64,000 bases of DNA from Marisa cornuarietis (GCA_004794655.1 SMMW01000614.1:1986501-2050500); one strand, 5' to 3'; shown: positions 48,401 to 60,400, numbered from the stretch's first letter. Program-made: numbers and translations. Notes: generated by a model from the letters alone, not told the origin.

Positions 48401-50823
48401 AAAACCTCGTAGGCTAACACAAAAATATCCTCCATAGACAGTCGTGAACCTGTGAACCATGACTCATTACTTACTGATTTAGTACGTCCACACCTCTTCT
48501 TTTCATGAACCTTCGAACACCACCACCGGTACTTGTTTCCTCGAGGAATCTTCTGGAGATGCATCTCCTCCCCACACCCACTGCACGTGTGAATCGTCTT
48601 CATTAAATAACACTCCCGTACCAACTCCAAAAACAGCTCAAACTCCTTCATCAGATTCACAACAAACAATCTAGTCACATTTCATTGACTTTAAACGTCT
48701 TTCTGCTATACTTCACCGGTTCCGCAGCTTTAAACGCCACAACTACCTCACAAATTCTCGCCATACTGTCGTCCCCTGTCGACTTCCTCTCGTCTGCAAA
48801 CATCCCCGCCAAATATCACGTGACTCAAAGTCACAAACAAAACAGCCAATCACAACAATACCCCATTTCACGTCGTCTGCTTACACAAATCCAACCCGAA
48901 CTACCATATTATTTGCTGCAAAAATTTAAAAAAAAAAAAACTAAAATATCCATATCACGCCTTGATGCTATTATTTCGGTGGCTTTGCACTGCTTCTCTT
49001 CTGACGGCAAATAAATAATCTACTCGGAGATACAAGGGAGACAACATTTCAAACACTAATCTACAGATTAAAGGGCATGATCCACAAACACATCAATAAA
49101 CACAGAATCTAGGGAGGACTCTATTGAACAGACAAGAAATAGCGTCCGTATCAGCAGATTCTTCAAATGCACAAGCGACAGAAAGCAAGCGAGAAAGCAG
49201 GAAATGTTCATCAAAGACTTGGTGTTTATCCTCTTTCTCGTCTTAGGTGTAATCTTTGGTATTGGACTTGGTTTGGGACTAAAATACCTCCCAGAACCTT
49301 GGACTCCCAATGACAAGCGCAAGATATTCTATATAAGGTTCCATGAAGATTTGTTGCTCAACATGCTCAAGCTGCTCATCCTCCCCTTGATCCTGTCCAG
49401 CCTGGTGACGGCGATGGCCACGCTGGATAAGAAAGCTTCTGGCAGACTGGGGCTGGGCGCCATGATCTACTACATGACCACAACGCTGTCAGCTGTCATT
49501 CTTGGCATCATCCTTGTCCTGTCCATCCATCCTGGAGACCCACGTGACATTAACACCATTCCAAGCAGTGGCGCCTCAAAACGAACACCAAACCGCTGAC
49601 GCTCTGCTGGACTTGATCAGAAACTGCTTTCCGGATAATTTAATGACGATGTGTTTTCAACGGGAGACAACAGACGTTGATTTGATTAAAGCCGCTACCA
49701 GAAACGTGTCCAATGGAACTGCAATGGTGGAAGTCACAGACTTTATAGAGAGCCTGAAGCTGGTGGTAAGCTCTGGCATGAACGGTCTGGGTCTGGTGGT
49801 CTTCTCTATCGCCCTGATATATCTCTGTACCATTGTTTGTGACATGTTTTAGTCTGTTTCACTTTGTTGGCTGTGTGAATTTGTGTCTTTGAATTTCTTT
49901 GTAAAGCGCATTGAGCCTTCTGTAAAGCAGGGAAATGCGCTTTATAAATTTTCGTTATTATTATTATATTATTATTATATCAGAGGTTCATTAAAGCCAG
50001 TTAATTAACGGCACACATTTACTTTATACACAATTCCTAACGCTAAACACCAACTCCAACCTAACCCTAATTTCTAACCTAACCCTAACTCAACCCTAAA
50101 CCTAATTCTAAACCCAAAACCAAACCCTAAACCTCACCCTAGTCCTAGCACTAAGCCTAAACCCTAACCCCTATCACGCGGTCCATTAAAGGCAGTTCGC
50201 TACAGCTGCTTACAACTCCTTCATATCCGCTACAACTACAACTATTTCTCATAAAATCATTAGAGACCCTCGTCAAATAATCACCAGACATAACAGTCCG
50301 AAAAAAGATTTTCACCTGACGGGATGACTTGCTGGTAAGATGATTTACTGATCTTCACTGACTTACCCTACCCTTGGTTTGTACGCAGACACTATAGCTG
50401 ATTATAGAAAGACACGGAGACAACATCCACAGGTTTTTTGTCAAACAAACCACGAAGTTAAAATAAAAAGAGCCTGACACCTGATTTAGACGTTTGTTCG
50501 CTACTTGGCTTGAGATATGACTGTGTCATGTAATGAAAGACAGAATTACAGGCACACCACTAGGAGCAAATGCCGAGAGTGTGAATACAGGGCTAGGATT
50601 ATTCCCGAAGTATCTCACGTACCGGCAAGTCATTGAAACAAGTGATATTTGAAGTCGTCTAAACTTTCTTAACATTAACGCTCCTGTTTTTTAAATTAAA
50701 AAACAAATTTCTACAAGGTCTAAAATCTTAAATATGAAAAATCTGATGGGTCAGTGTGTCATACTCACTCCCGTTAACGAGCAGGATGACCGCAGCTGTT
50801 GCAGAAACTACTCTCTGAGGCAT
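39182..50823 (-). CDS. Secreted multi-CTLD C-type lectin, at least three CTLDs (3' end not found)
   Basis: Minus-strand exons in order: 50823-50769 (MPQRVVSATAAVILLVNG, signal peptide), 47394-47243, 44613-44447, 44028-43901 (CTLD 1), 43462-43323, 41782-41655, 40560-40433 (CTLD 2), 40290-40130 and 39371-39182 (CTLD 3). All phases agree, and CTLDs join as ICEKNL-SSCGSDW. Each domain has CGxxW, WWV and a final C...ICE/VK. CTLDs 1 and 2 have EPN in the sugar-binding loop, but LND and LSD replace WND. CTLD 3 lacks the EPN segment and fuses two exons into one. The last exon ends with a good donor in phase 1, so the gene continues below 39182. In CTLD 1 an in-frame TAA at 44454-44452 lies five bases before the donor (SFSG-stop-IT), where a Gln codon would fit; as read, the product stops in CTLD 1. 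Pseudogene, polymorphism and assembly error are all possible. Confidence 0.82.
39427..39492 (+). repeat. (TC)n(AC)n(AT)n compound microsatellite
   Basis: Three dinucleotide blocks in succession in the intergenic or intron sequence beside lectin CTLD 3. Confidence 0.9.
39665..39746 (+). repeat. (CAG)/(CAA)/(CGT)n trinucleotide repeats
   Basis: AGC and CAA units followed by about nine CGT units, in a lectin intron. They generate poly-Asp and poly-Ala ORFs that are not coding. Confidence 0.85.
40051..40084 (+). repeat. (TTA)n(TCA)n microsatellite
   Basis: Trinucleotide run in the lectin intron, about 45 bp beyond the CTLD 3 first exon. Confidence 0.9.
41950..42128 (-). mobile_element. SINE, tRNA-derived
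   Basis: The minus strand has a worn A box (TGCAACGATTAGCGCCTGTC) and a B box in GTCCTGGGTTCAGCTCTCG, then a shared body: TTTCTCTGCATGTGGCATCT, ACAGGGCTGGCTGCCAGTGA, TTTGCTGGTTC. The same body occurs at 61733-61890 and 58462-58625. Confidence 0.75.
42345..42617 (+). mobile_element. Pogo-like DNA transposon remnant (copy 2)
   Basis: The partner of 32675-32931: it shares ACAATTGAAGTATTCAGATC, a start ATGCCGAAAACGAGAC, and the end GATAAACAGGTGC to AAATTTACGGTA. It lies in the lectin intron. Confidence 0.65.
45530..46640 (-). mobile_element. LINE with reverse transcriptase, degraded
   Basis: The minus strand, in broken frames, shows a box-A-like DFSCAFNTVQP, then HQLVLWLLYFLTCREQ, PLLYIVYTDSCR, RFSIDTALL (the catalytic F-DD box changed to FSIDT), VLPKFVYWCDENYLELNVDKTKE, then FYQSFIEIVDLLPLCTGSTV at about 45880. 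The 3' UTR end, CACTGGGATTAACAAAGC, is typical of such elements. It lies in the lectin intron between 44613 and 47243. Inactive. Confidence 0.75.
47465..47605 (-). mobile_element. Mariner-like transposon end with transposase C-terminus
   Basis: The minus strand reads RLVAAQRNYFEGDNIDV and stop, like the mariner transposase end, followed by AT-rich sequence and GTGTGGCAGAAAAGTAATGA as an inverted terminus near 47470-47490. Only the 3' end remains, in lectin intron 1's downstream neighbourhood. Confidence 0.55.
48178..48678 (-). pseudogene. Merlin/IS1595-like (ISXO2-like) transposase, N-terminal half, frameshifted
   Basis: The minus-strand frame from 48678 reads CSGCGEEM (zinc-ribbon-like), RWWCSKVHEKKRCGRTKSVS, ESWFTGSRLSMEDIFVLAYE and SFSSRTV, then after a one-base shift DWKNYVHVLADFLFD. 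This order (Cys pair, CG...TKS, SWF..S.LS, TV.DW.NY.RE) is that of IS1595-type transposases, which in animals occur as Merlin elements. The DDE part is missing. It lies inside lectin intron 1 on the same strand. Confidence 0.7.
49141..49852 (+). pseudogene. Excitatory amino acid transporter (EAAT/SLC1) retrocopy, truncated and frameshifted
   Basis: The frame from 49204 gives DLVFILFLVLGVIFGIGLGL, LLLNMLKLLILPLILSSLVT, MATLDKKASGRLG, MIYYMTTTLSAVILGIILV and SIHPGDP, covering TM1-TM3 of SLC1 glutamate transporters. A one-base shift near 49560-49590 moves the rest to another frame: TADALLDLIRNCFPDNL, ATRNVSNGTAMVEV, MNGLGLVVFSIALIY (TM4 start), then stop at 49850-49852. No introns are seen where animal SLC1 genes usually have several, so this looks like a copied mRNA. 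The catalytic TM7-8 half is absent. It lies antisense inside lectin intron 1 and joins a LINE tail at its 3' end. Confidence 0.8.
49855..49985 (+). mobile_element. LINE 3' tail fused to the EAAT retrocopy
   Basis: GTAAAGCGCATTGAGCCTTC, AAATGCGCTTTATAAATTT and a (TTA)n tail match the widespread 3' end of non-LTR elements. The junction with the EAAT sequence is at about 49850. Confidence 0.7.
50050..50172 (+). repeat. Telomere-like (CCCTAA)n tract, degenerate
   Basis: CCTAACCCTAA, CCCTAAACC and related units repeat over about 120 bp. This is an interstitial telomeric-type repeat, C-rich on the plus strand. Confidence 0.8.
50180..50760. other. lectin intron 1, nothing further seen
   Basis: Lies between the telomere-like tract and the signal-peptide exon. 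Confidence 0.5.
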
Positions 50824-51599
50824 CTCTGTTTGATTTGCGACTGATTGATGTGAGACAACACAGTTGCCGTGCGCCCTGTGTAACAACCCACGTGACCTGT
50901 TACTTCAAGGTGTCCGCTGGGAAGATGTAAAAATAAAACACTGGTTAGACAATTCATCTGAAGTCTTTCTGCTTTCATTTCTGAGATGGCGTTGTCACCA
51001 TCTTCACAAGACAATACAGTTCTCTAAACTCGAGGATTCTAGATATCACTGAAAGTTTCTCTAAATGAAAAGACCGAGAACATCACTAACCTTGCAGTAC
51101 TGCCTGCAGAGTGACAGAGGGCTGAGGAAATACTCTGTATTCATTAGGTCTGCCGTTACTGATTGGTCAAGTGAAAGCAGACCATATATTAACTTCCGGC
51201 TTTGTACACTTTCTTTCTAAGTATACAGTGTTGTAGAATCTAAACGATATATAGATATATTGATGAGGAAAAGTGCTTCTGCCTGATGGTGATTTTGAAA
51301 TGTGGAGAATGGGGAGTAGATGGTGGGCGGGGTGAGTGGAGAGTGGTTTGGGGAGGTGTGGGAGGAGAGATCTATATTTTATGAGGAGCATATTTTTAAA
51401 AAGAAAAATTAGAAACATCATGCCATTACTATTTCGATGCTTTACTAGTTTACTTTGTCTTTTATGTCTTTTTCAGCTTTCATTGAACACTAACTTTTTG
51501 TACATCCAGGGTGAAGAAGGACGTACCAAGCCACCAAATCACCTAAGATTGGTTTAAATATTGAAGTCGTTGCTTTGTATGGGGCTCATCCACATTTAT

Positions 51600-52085
51600 T
51601 TCATGTTTGTTGTATGGTCTAGAAAGGTGATGCGGCCCCTCACACTTTCATATTTTACGAACTATCCCTCCCACACAGACAGTCACATACGAATAACGGA
51701 CATCCTCCCTCTGTGCTGCTAAGCAGTGGAACTCTCTTCACATCACATTCGACACTCGGACTACAAGGCTACATTCAAACTCTCTCTGAAAACATATATG
51801 TTCACAAAGTACTTTCCCTGAATTACAATTCTTAACTTCCTTGTAACACTGTCTATCATGTTTACCATCATGTAATGACTCCATCGCACACTGTGTACAG
51901 TACCTATATCCCTTCATAACTTCATCTACTGCTTTACATTCTACTCTTGTACTTCATCTTTACGTTGTTCAGTATGTCTACACATATCTCACCCTCCACT
52001 GTTATCTTTCATTTATCACTATTGGTCTGCACAGAGAGTGCGATCTATCTTGGTCATGATGCTGCGCGTTATAAGTTTACATTAA
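51600..52085 (+). mobile_element. LINE 3' end, degraded
   Basis: The plus strand reads AVELSSHHIRHSDYKATFK and LSLKTYMFTKYFP then stop, like the C-terminus of the LINE at 2737-3535, with about 270 bp of 3' UTR ending near GCGTTATAAGTTTACATTAA. Confidence 0.65.
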
Positions 52086-52089
52086 TCAG

Positions 52090-54230
52090 CAACTTCATCT
52101 AATAAACAGAAAACGGTTTATAAATACGCTAACCAACGCACAATATTAGATTGTTTTCATAATGGTTTGTTAATAGATTCATACAGGAAACCTTTTCTAA
52201 AACTAACGCAAAATGCACTTTAACTTGTCTCTTATAGAACATTTGTGTTTGAAAGGTAGAAAAATATTACATAAATGATGGTAGGGGTTATGAAGTTGAT
52301 TAGGATGTAAAAAATACTTTTTTCCTCTTGTGAATAAGAGATAAAAGTTTCTCCTAGTAAAATCATTGGAGCTATTATTGTTGTCGACAAGTGTCAGAGT
52401 ACGTGAAAAATGCACGCAGTCAATCACCCAAGTACACACACATAACTGAAAAAACGTTGCAGCTAACGATAAAGTATATTTCAACAAACTTCAATGTTTT
52501 CCTCCGTCTAAACGAGCAGTCTGATAACACAAGAACTAACTGCGTGTCCCCACTACCCTGCGTTATGAACTGTTATTGCTCTCTGTTGTGAAAATACTAA
52601 CTGAGCATTAATGTAAAATGATAATAATATAGAGCTTCGAGACTGAAAAAAAACGAAAAGCACCAAATTAAAACATTTTTCAACATAAAATATTACCGCG
52701 AAATTATGTCTTAAGATAACACAAATTCAGAGGGCTGATGATAAAGATTCACTCATCATGAATGTGACAAATGACAAACTCTGATCCCACAGCATCTCTG
52801 ACACTGCGAACAGAAACAGGAGACCGGCACAAACCATGTTATCTCTTCTCTTCACTCATTCTTATCCCTCGTTCTTATCCCTCGTTCTTATCTAAAGCCT
52901 TTAACCCTCTTCATCATCCAGCTCTTCTTTTCCCCTTCATCATTACAAGGCATTATCGAGATTCTTAGCTCTTGTAGCCTTAGATATGTGTAGCACACAT
53001 CCTGCTCTAGCCTATTAAGCTGATCAGAATATGTGGTTCTTAGTGGCATCTACGTGACGCTGAGCTGGAATTACCATCGTCCCTTTGGCTTTAAGCAGAT
53101 CATTGTACATGTGTACTTATCTTCAACGTAAGACCAAATCCAGCTAGGCACATTCATATCATTCAATTCCCGTCCAGATGATATTGCAACACGTTTCTTG
53201 CTACATTATCGAAAGCCATCAGGCTCGATACACATGAAAAATATATTAACACTGAAGTCAATGAGTGAACAAAGTTGAGAATATTGTTACGACCATGAAA
53301 AGATAGAGAGCTGTATTCAAGCATAAATCACAGACCAGCTCTACATGTACTTCTGAACCTGACCCTGATGGTTAAAAAAAACGGGAAATCATTTTTTTTA
53401 GATATGAAACAAATTTTTAAACACGTTTATCAAGTTTAAATTCATGTTGGAAATTGAATGCATTTGTAGACTTTGTTAAGATCATCTTCATATTACTTTT
53501 ATTCCAATAATTCAAACACAAAGAAACTTAATCTCTATCAAAGCATTGTGTTTGTTCACTGCCTGACCGCAGCAGATGGTTCTAGAATTATTTGTTACGA
53601 CTAGTGTCAAAATGTGTAGTAGACATTAGTAAAGTATGAGGCATTTTCTAGACTTGACTACTGCACAAATCGTGTGTAATGTACAATATGGCATTGCATT
53701 TTTAAGAAGATATAATTCAAATGAATGTTATGTGCAATTTATCGTTTCTGTTAACACTTTAAAATATTTGGTCTTATTATTTGTCTTGGGTGTACGCTCT
53801 GTGGAAAACAGCAATTATACCAGTATAATGAGGCAGAGAAAATAGAGAACTTATAAGATATAAATAATGAAAAAAACATATACAAATTACCATGTACACT
53901 GATCACAAAAAAGAAGAGATTGATTTATTTGCCTTTTTTTCTGTCATAGATTAAATTTCACTTTAATCGTTTCATGTTTTAACTCAGATTTACATTCTGG
54001 AATAATTGAAGCTATAAACACACTGTCGGCCTCCTCCCCTTGATGGATCTACATCTGACAATGATAACTATGAAAACAGTGGCACGTTGATATTTGGTTC
54101 TGAAATGTTCTCTTTGGGGTTCACTTCTGTGAAGATGGTCACAAAGGTGTGCGGATTTTTTACGATAAACAATGCTAAGCAAATGAATATGGTTTCGAAT
54201 TATTACACTTTCGAATTGTGCATGTAAGAA
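52090..54230. other. no gene recognised
   Basis: AT-rich, with short ORFs only. A small CTCGTTCTTATCC tandem repeat is at about 52855-52890. Confidence 0.5.
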
Positions 54231-54310
54231 CCTGTGATTTGTTATTCCCGATAGGGAAAGGTAGGACTCGAACTAGGCTTCACCACCACAGTGGAGGCTT
54301 CACTTTACAG

Positions 54311-54995
54311 CAGGGATGGGCAAAGTACGAACCGCGGACATCTTTAGACCGGCCCGTCTGCCACAATGTGAAGTGTACTTGTTTTTTTTTTTTATTCAGC
54401 CTAGGTTAATTTGATAAAAATTTAATTTATCAAGTACAACATCGTTAGAAATCTGCAGTCCATAACATTCTAACACAGACAAAGTACAAAGATAACAATA
54501 ACACGGCTGACATGTCTGATGAAGTCGGGGGTGGCTGCCTTCAAAGGAAAGGCTGGTTTTAAAGTTTAAAGTTTTATTGTGAGCGAACTCAAACAGTTTC
54601 ACTTTATACATTAAATTCGGTAAGTGAACGCCATGATGTACTCATTTGTTGTCCATTCCACTATCACTACGAATACGAATGGTTTATTTGTTAGGCCTTT
54701 GGGCCCATTCAAAAAGATTGCCATGCAACATGTTACAGGGAAGATAGTACACAATAGATGCAGTGTCCTTAGCATAGAATAGCATCTCTTTTCTTAGCCG
54801 CTAGATATAAAAACTTGGCAAGATTGGACAGAATTGTTTCGTTTTTTGTTGACATAAGATTATTGGGTCTAATGATTCCACTATCACTAGGTTTGTTGTG
54901 TAGTCACCTGGCCTGGGTTTTGGGGTATTTTACCGGCCCGCAGCATAGCTTAAAATTGAGACCAAACCCCAAAAAGAAAACTTTGTCCACCCGTG
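54311..54995. mobile_element. hAT/Charlie-like non-autonomous element
   Basis: The left end, CAGGGATGGGCAAAGTAC, matches the inverted right end, CACGGGTGGACAAAGTTT (13 of 18 identical). CCGGCCCG occurs near both ends. Flanks CTTTACAG and ATCTACAG match at 6 of 8, an old 8-bp target duplication. A LINE fragment has inserted inside it. Confidence 0.65.
54670..54874 (-). mobile_element. 5'-truncated LINE insertion with 15-bp target duplication
   Basis: The exact 15-mer ATTCCACTATCACTA flanks the insert at 54655-54669 and 54875-54889. The minus strand reads NLAKFLYLAAKKRDAIL, a LINE C-terminus, then a 3' UTR ending GGCCTAACAAATAAACC and an ATTCGT-like tail. Confidence 0.8.
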
Positions 54996-55089
54996 ATCTA
55001 CAGTGTAGGTTTGACCACTGCAATGTAGGCTTCACTCTACAATGTAAGTTTCCCTTCTAGAGTATAGGCATCACTACTACAGCAATTGG

Positions 55090-56890
55090 TAATTAGTTCC
55101 TCCCTCTTCTTCCCGTAGCCAGCGATGTTACCAAGCAACAATAATGTCTGCTAAACTTCACAATGAAACTGAGAGCAACAATACTCAGCAAAGCTCGTTT
55201 TAAAATACCAGTTCATTCAGCTGGGCCCAGAAGCTCGCATAGTTTGTCTGCCCCTGCCGGTCCTCAGACTCTGTGAACAAGAATGTATTTAACCGAGAAC
55301 TAGCGCATGTGCACGTGTTGACACACCATTTTCCTTTCCTTTAAAAATGTCTTTCATGTTTCACATTCTCTTTTCCGTCTTTACCATCTTAGGTGTTAAG
55401 GAGGTAGAGTTTTAGTCAGGCTTTCATGAGATTTGATGTAGCTCTAGTTTTTGGGGGAGAGTGAGTGTGTGTGTGTGGCTGTGTGTTAGCAGCGCTGTTA
55501 AAATCCAGTCAGTCAGTTTTTTTTTACTGACCTATAAATTGCAGCTTTTCTCACCTACCATGGCAAATATATTTAACAGCTCATACCTGGCAGGCCAGAA
55601 TATCAATATCCATATATCTTTGGGGGTGTAGATAACTATGCACCATTTTTCAGTGACGTTCAAATCGACATAATGTTATAAAAATTGATCAACATCACGA
55701 AAGGTGTGCGGGTTTCGTATTCCTGGGCACTGTTATTTGTCAATAAAATTTCAGCTGTTTGGCAACTTTATGTTTTGTCAAGGTTTTCTCTTCCATTATA
55801 AAAGAAGTGGTGCTGCTTAGAAGCTGCCACAGGAATTGACTGCCTTCTAAGGTAACACTTTCAGAGGTCATCGCTTAATGTAGAACTTTCTGTAACATGT
55901 GTTTAGCATCAGAACATTTAAAATCTTCCTAAACCATGTATTTGTTAAGTTTTCTTGTTGGGGCTTCTAGTCGTAAAGAAATTTCAGCTCCCACAAACTC
56001 TGCTTCCAGAAAGGTTCTTGAATTTCTTGTACATTTTACATGCTGGAAAACCACTTGAAAAACTAACCATTAGCCACCGTGTCTGAAAACAACAAGAATA
56101 TATGTCAATGCCTGTCTTTGAGATTATTCGCCTTTAGACAACGGTAAACATGATAAATTATAAGAAATTTAAGTCAGCATGTTTATTAGTCATTGACTTC
56201 ACAACATTGTGGTGGCAACCTTTTTTGTTAAATATTTAAAACTCATTTAAGCCTTGATTCACACAACTGAAAACAGCTCGGCACAAAATTATTTTTTTTC
56301 TTCACACCCTCGGTCTTACAAGTTATCTCGAAAGTCCTTCCATCCGCCCAACAGTAAACAGTTTATCAGGGGCGGTAAGTAGCGCGTCCCGGACAGGGAT
56401 TCCGTCTGTCTCATACACGCTTGACTTAGAGATGACGAGCCACTTATAGTTTACAGTCCCCATGCCCAGATTTCCCTGAGAACTTTGCCTTTGACCCTAA
56501 TGTTATTGCAGTTCTTAAGTTGTGACTTTAAAAATCAGCTACACGCCAATAATCCGGGGGTAACTCAGATATCTCCTAATGTTATCTAGATGGAAAAAAC
56601 GACAATGAAAAGGCAGTAAATGTAAACCATGAATGCATATCGAAGTGAAGAAACAATATCAACGCCTAATGTCTGAATAATTAAGGTTCATCACAATCAT
56701 AATGACAATCATAATTTACAAGGCGTATTTTCGTGTAGAAGCTGGCTCAGTGTAGTGTGTTCACATGAGTATAAACAAACAAAATGCTAGAAACTCCTGG
56801 TGGAATGTATTCCTGTTACCAGTGACACGACACTAACACAATGTTCCCACATTGTTTGTTCAAAAGTTGCTCGTTTCAAGAAATAATCCC
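55090..56890. other. no gene recognised; upstream of the EGF/VWD-like gene
   Basis: Nothing is supported except the likely promoter and 5' UTR of the downstream gene near its right end. Confidence 0.5.
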
Positions 56891-56893
56891 AGG

Positions 56894-57390
56894 ATGCACG
56901 TGCCGCTGGTTGTGTCCCTTGTAGTGCTCTGTTGCTGGGCAGCATCGTCAGCTGACGTGAATACGACCAACAGGACATTTGGAGGTGAGTTCACTGTTTA
57001 TATCAAACTCCGTATCTGGGGCTTTGCAATACAAGGTTGTCTTGAGGATTTTCTGTGCACAGCTGTTCGTGATGTCTTTTCATGTGTGAGCAGTTTCTTG
57101 CATTGATATAAAACCATAAATGCATTCCATTTTATTTTCTTAAAACTTTAAAAATAGATAAAAGACAGAAATCTGGTGCGAAGAAAGTTTGATAAACTCC
57201 TGGCTTGTTTGGTGCTTTACCGTTTCTTCTGCCTGCAGAGTCTGGCTCCTTGTGTACACGAAATGGTAAGCGCTGTATCACACAGGCCACGTGCGACAGA
57301 GCCGCGCATGACTGCGTCTGTCCTGCCGGCCAGAAGGGCGATGGCACCATCGAGTGCATCAGGGATGGTAAGGAGCTGTCTGCCCCTTAC

Positions 57391-57451
<61 letters not shown>

Positions 57452-60400
57452 ATGACTACACCGTGGCGTAGCATTTCATTTCATTTTATTGCTGTTCCAG
57501 TCCCTGTTTTATGAATGAAGTATACAAGTTTCGTTTCAGTCAACTGGTTGCCAGTTTTTGACTTTGCGTGTGTGCATACTTCATATTATTCCTCTGCTGA
57601 TCTGTCAGACCAGGAACTGTGTATGTCGCTGTCTGATCCTCACCTCCGGACCTTCGGAGGTGCTGCTGCCACCCTGGCCTTTCCCTGCAGACATCGCCTG
57701 ACCCGCTTCACCACTCCCAACAGGGCTGGCAACGCAGGAGATGCCATCTGCTCTTTTGAGGTTAATTTTTTTAAGACTACTGTAAGACATTGATGACAGA
57801 ATTCGGATGCTCTGTCCCAGCACTGAAAAATATTTATCTATTTATTTATTTATTTATGTCTGTATGTTAATAGATGTCACTGCGAAATTGTCTGAGGTTA
57901 GTGGTGCCAGTCAATGAATCTGAAACTGTGATCATACTAACCTCATTGCGTGGCTGCGTTGATGAAAACTTTATTTCTTTTACAATTACTTTCTGTTCCG
58001 TGGAGTATTTAGTCAAATGTACACAACAGGCAGAGGACATATAATAAGGAGTGTATGGAATGATTTAAAAACATAAAACATTTCTAAATATTACTCTAGA
58101 GAATGAACATCAAGAAAACAGCCATGCAAATATTTATCACTGTAGGTAGCTGCCAAGAAACCTGGAAAGTAAGTAATCAATGATGTGAGTCAGCGGGTAT
58201 CACAGGTGTCACAACCATTATGTTCAGGTGTTTGGAGTGAACATAATGACAGCCGATGGCAGGTTTTACGAGCGACAGATGGAGATTAGTCTTGCAGTGG
58301 GAGACTTTGTCGACCAGGAATTCGTGCAAGCTGACATCAAGAAAATGGGCATAAACCAGAAAAACATTTTCGACGTAAGATTTCTATATTTTTTTCATCC
58401 TTACATTCTTGTAGATCCTGTACCAACATATATAAGTGCCGTATCTACCTGTTCTGTTCATGAGGCGGTGAGGTGGCACAACGGTCAGCGGCTCCCGCCA
58501 CCACAATGAGGATGGATCCAGGGTTCAGGTCTCGTTTCGAACTTGATTTTTTTCCTTTACATATGGCATCTGTTTACATGGCTGGCCCTTTTTCCGTGCT
58601 GCTGGCTCGGTGTAAAATACCAATTCCCCCCTGTTCTATTTGTATATGTACATATGTGGTTACACTGGCTCTTCCTTGTAGACACCTCTTCACCTGTAAC
58701 AAGGGTTAAGGAAAATTTTAAAATTAACTCTTTTTCCACGTTGATTGTAGGAATGAGTAATAAAGTTGCTGCTCTGTAGAAAGAAGGTTAAAACGTTTAA
58801 CTGTGTAATAATTACCGAAGTATGTGTAACAATTTAAGAAATATATTTTACTTAATGAAAACAGAATGAATAGAGCAGAAGAAAGTATTTAAATCTGTCA
58901 GATGTTTCATCAATTGTGAGATGAATTTAAAAACATTTTGTATACTATTCTATACTGTTTAAGCTAAAATGAAATGCAAATCATTTATTTAAGAAAGATA
59001 CAGATAGATCAAGAAACTATTAAAATATTACGATATGAATGCATGCATTAATGCTTACATTGTATTTATGTGTGTGTGTATATATATATATATATATAAA
59101 ATTATGCATGCATACAAATAAGTAGGGAGGGTACGCCTAGATATCACTTCAGAATCCACTGACATTTGTGGTGTCCGCCAATGAATCTGAAACAGTTTAC
59201 CTACAAACTTCATCACGTGACTGCGCTGGTTCAAACATGACTCATAAGTATACAGTTTCTTTCTTTTTTTCTTCTTATTTCTCTCCTTTCTCTTTCTTTT
59301 CTTTACGTAGTACTCGATTATGTGCATGTGCATGAATTACATAGTGTTAATATCTGTACAGGTGTAATAAAGTGACTGCATACTCGTGTACACCTTCCTG
59401 CTCTGTGTAGTTCTTCCTCAGCACTAGCAGGCAACTTACTCCATGGGGTAGCACCGTGCATGAGACCTGGAGTGGAGTCAACATCTACTGCACCTTTGAC
59501 TTCGAGAACAATTTCGCGATCCTGGACGTCAACGAGTGCGGCGTGCGCTTCAAGTTTCGCCCCCATAATTCCACTGTCTCTGCACTCAATAGCCAGATCC
59601 CTGGCATCACCATCACGGTAAGGACCCTGAGCTTGATGCTGAACTTAATTGAGCTTAAATTTGGTGCTGTGTTTACAATGTTCCTGCGTTTTTTCGCTAG
59701 AATGCGAACATTGGCCCATTGGGGATAGGGCATGTGGGTGACAGTTATGATGTAAGTCTTACTACCTACATTCACCTAATCCTGCAGGGGCACGTGACCT
59801 ACAACATTCATCTGTCTCCCCATCTGGCTCACGAGCTTGTACCCCTGCTGTTCGCCGAACAAAGGCTTAACGACGTGCGAGAAAAGCAAGAAAAGAGTTA
59901 TTGAATATAGAAATTATGCAAAATACATACATATTACAATGTGGCTCATCTAAACAAAGGTCCGAGTGCTGTGCATTTTCCCATGATTTTCATATTTTGC
60001 TGACGAGTAGCGACACCCTTGCTTCATGAATTCGGGGCCTGATAAAAAAATAATTGCTGGGTAGACTGGGTAATTTTCTACCAACAGTTACCAGACCTGA
60101 AGCAGGTGGTATTCTGCCACATAGTCGAGCACACTAACCACTGGGCCATACTCATTGCCTAAACTACAGCTTTACGATTTGTTTAAATGCATTTCTAGAG
60201 TATGAGAGAAGGGTACATGTGACCATGTGACCCGGCACGACATCTTGTCACACCACGAGAGCCATATGAAAGCGGTATACCAACATTACAATTCAAATGG
60301 AAGCTTAACACGTGAAGCGATGTTGTGAGAGATTTTCCGTAGTTTGGGCCGTATTTATTCACCGTATGGCCTTTTTTCCCTAGGTACCCCAGAATGCGTC

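Larger units (their letters stand above)
54260..55085 (+). repeat. Minisatellite of about 20-bp units, split by a hAT-like insertion
   Basis: Units like GTAGGCTTCACTCTACA occur at 54266-54310 (TAGGCTTCACCACCACAG, GAGGCTTCACTTTACAG) and resume at 54996-55085 (TGTAGGTTTGACCAC, TGTAGGCTTCACTCTACA, ATAGGCATCACTACTACA). Confidence 0.65.

Noticed and set aside
60230..60262. Short similarity to the RTE-like LINE (CGGCACGACA..TTGTCA)
   Set aside because: Only about 30 bases with no protein-level continuation; could be chance.
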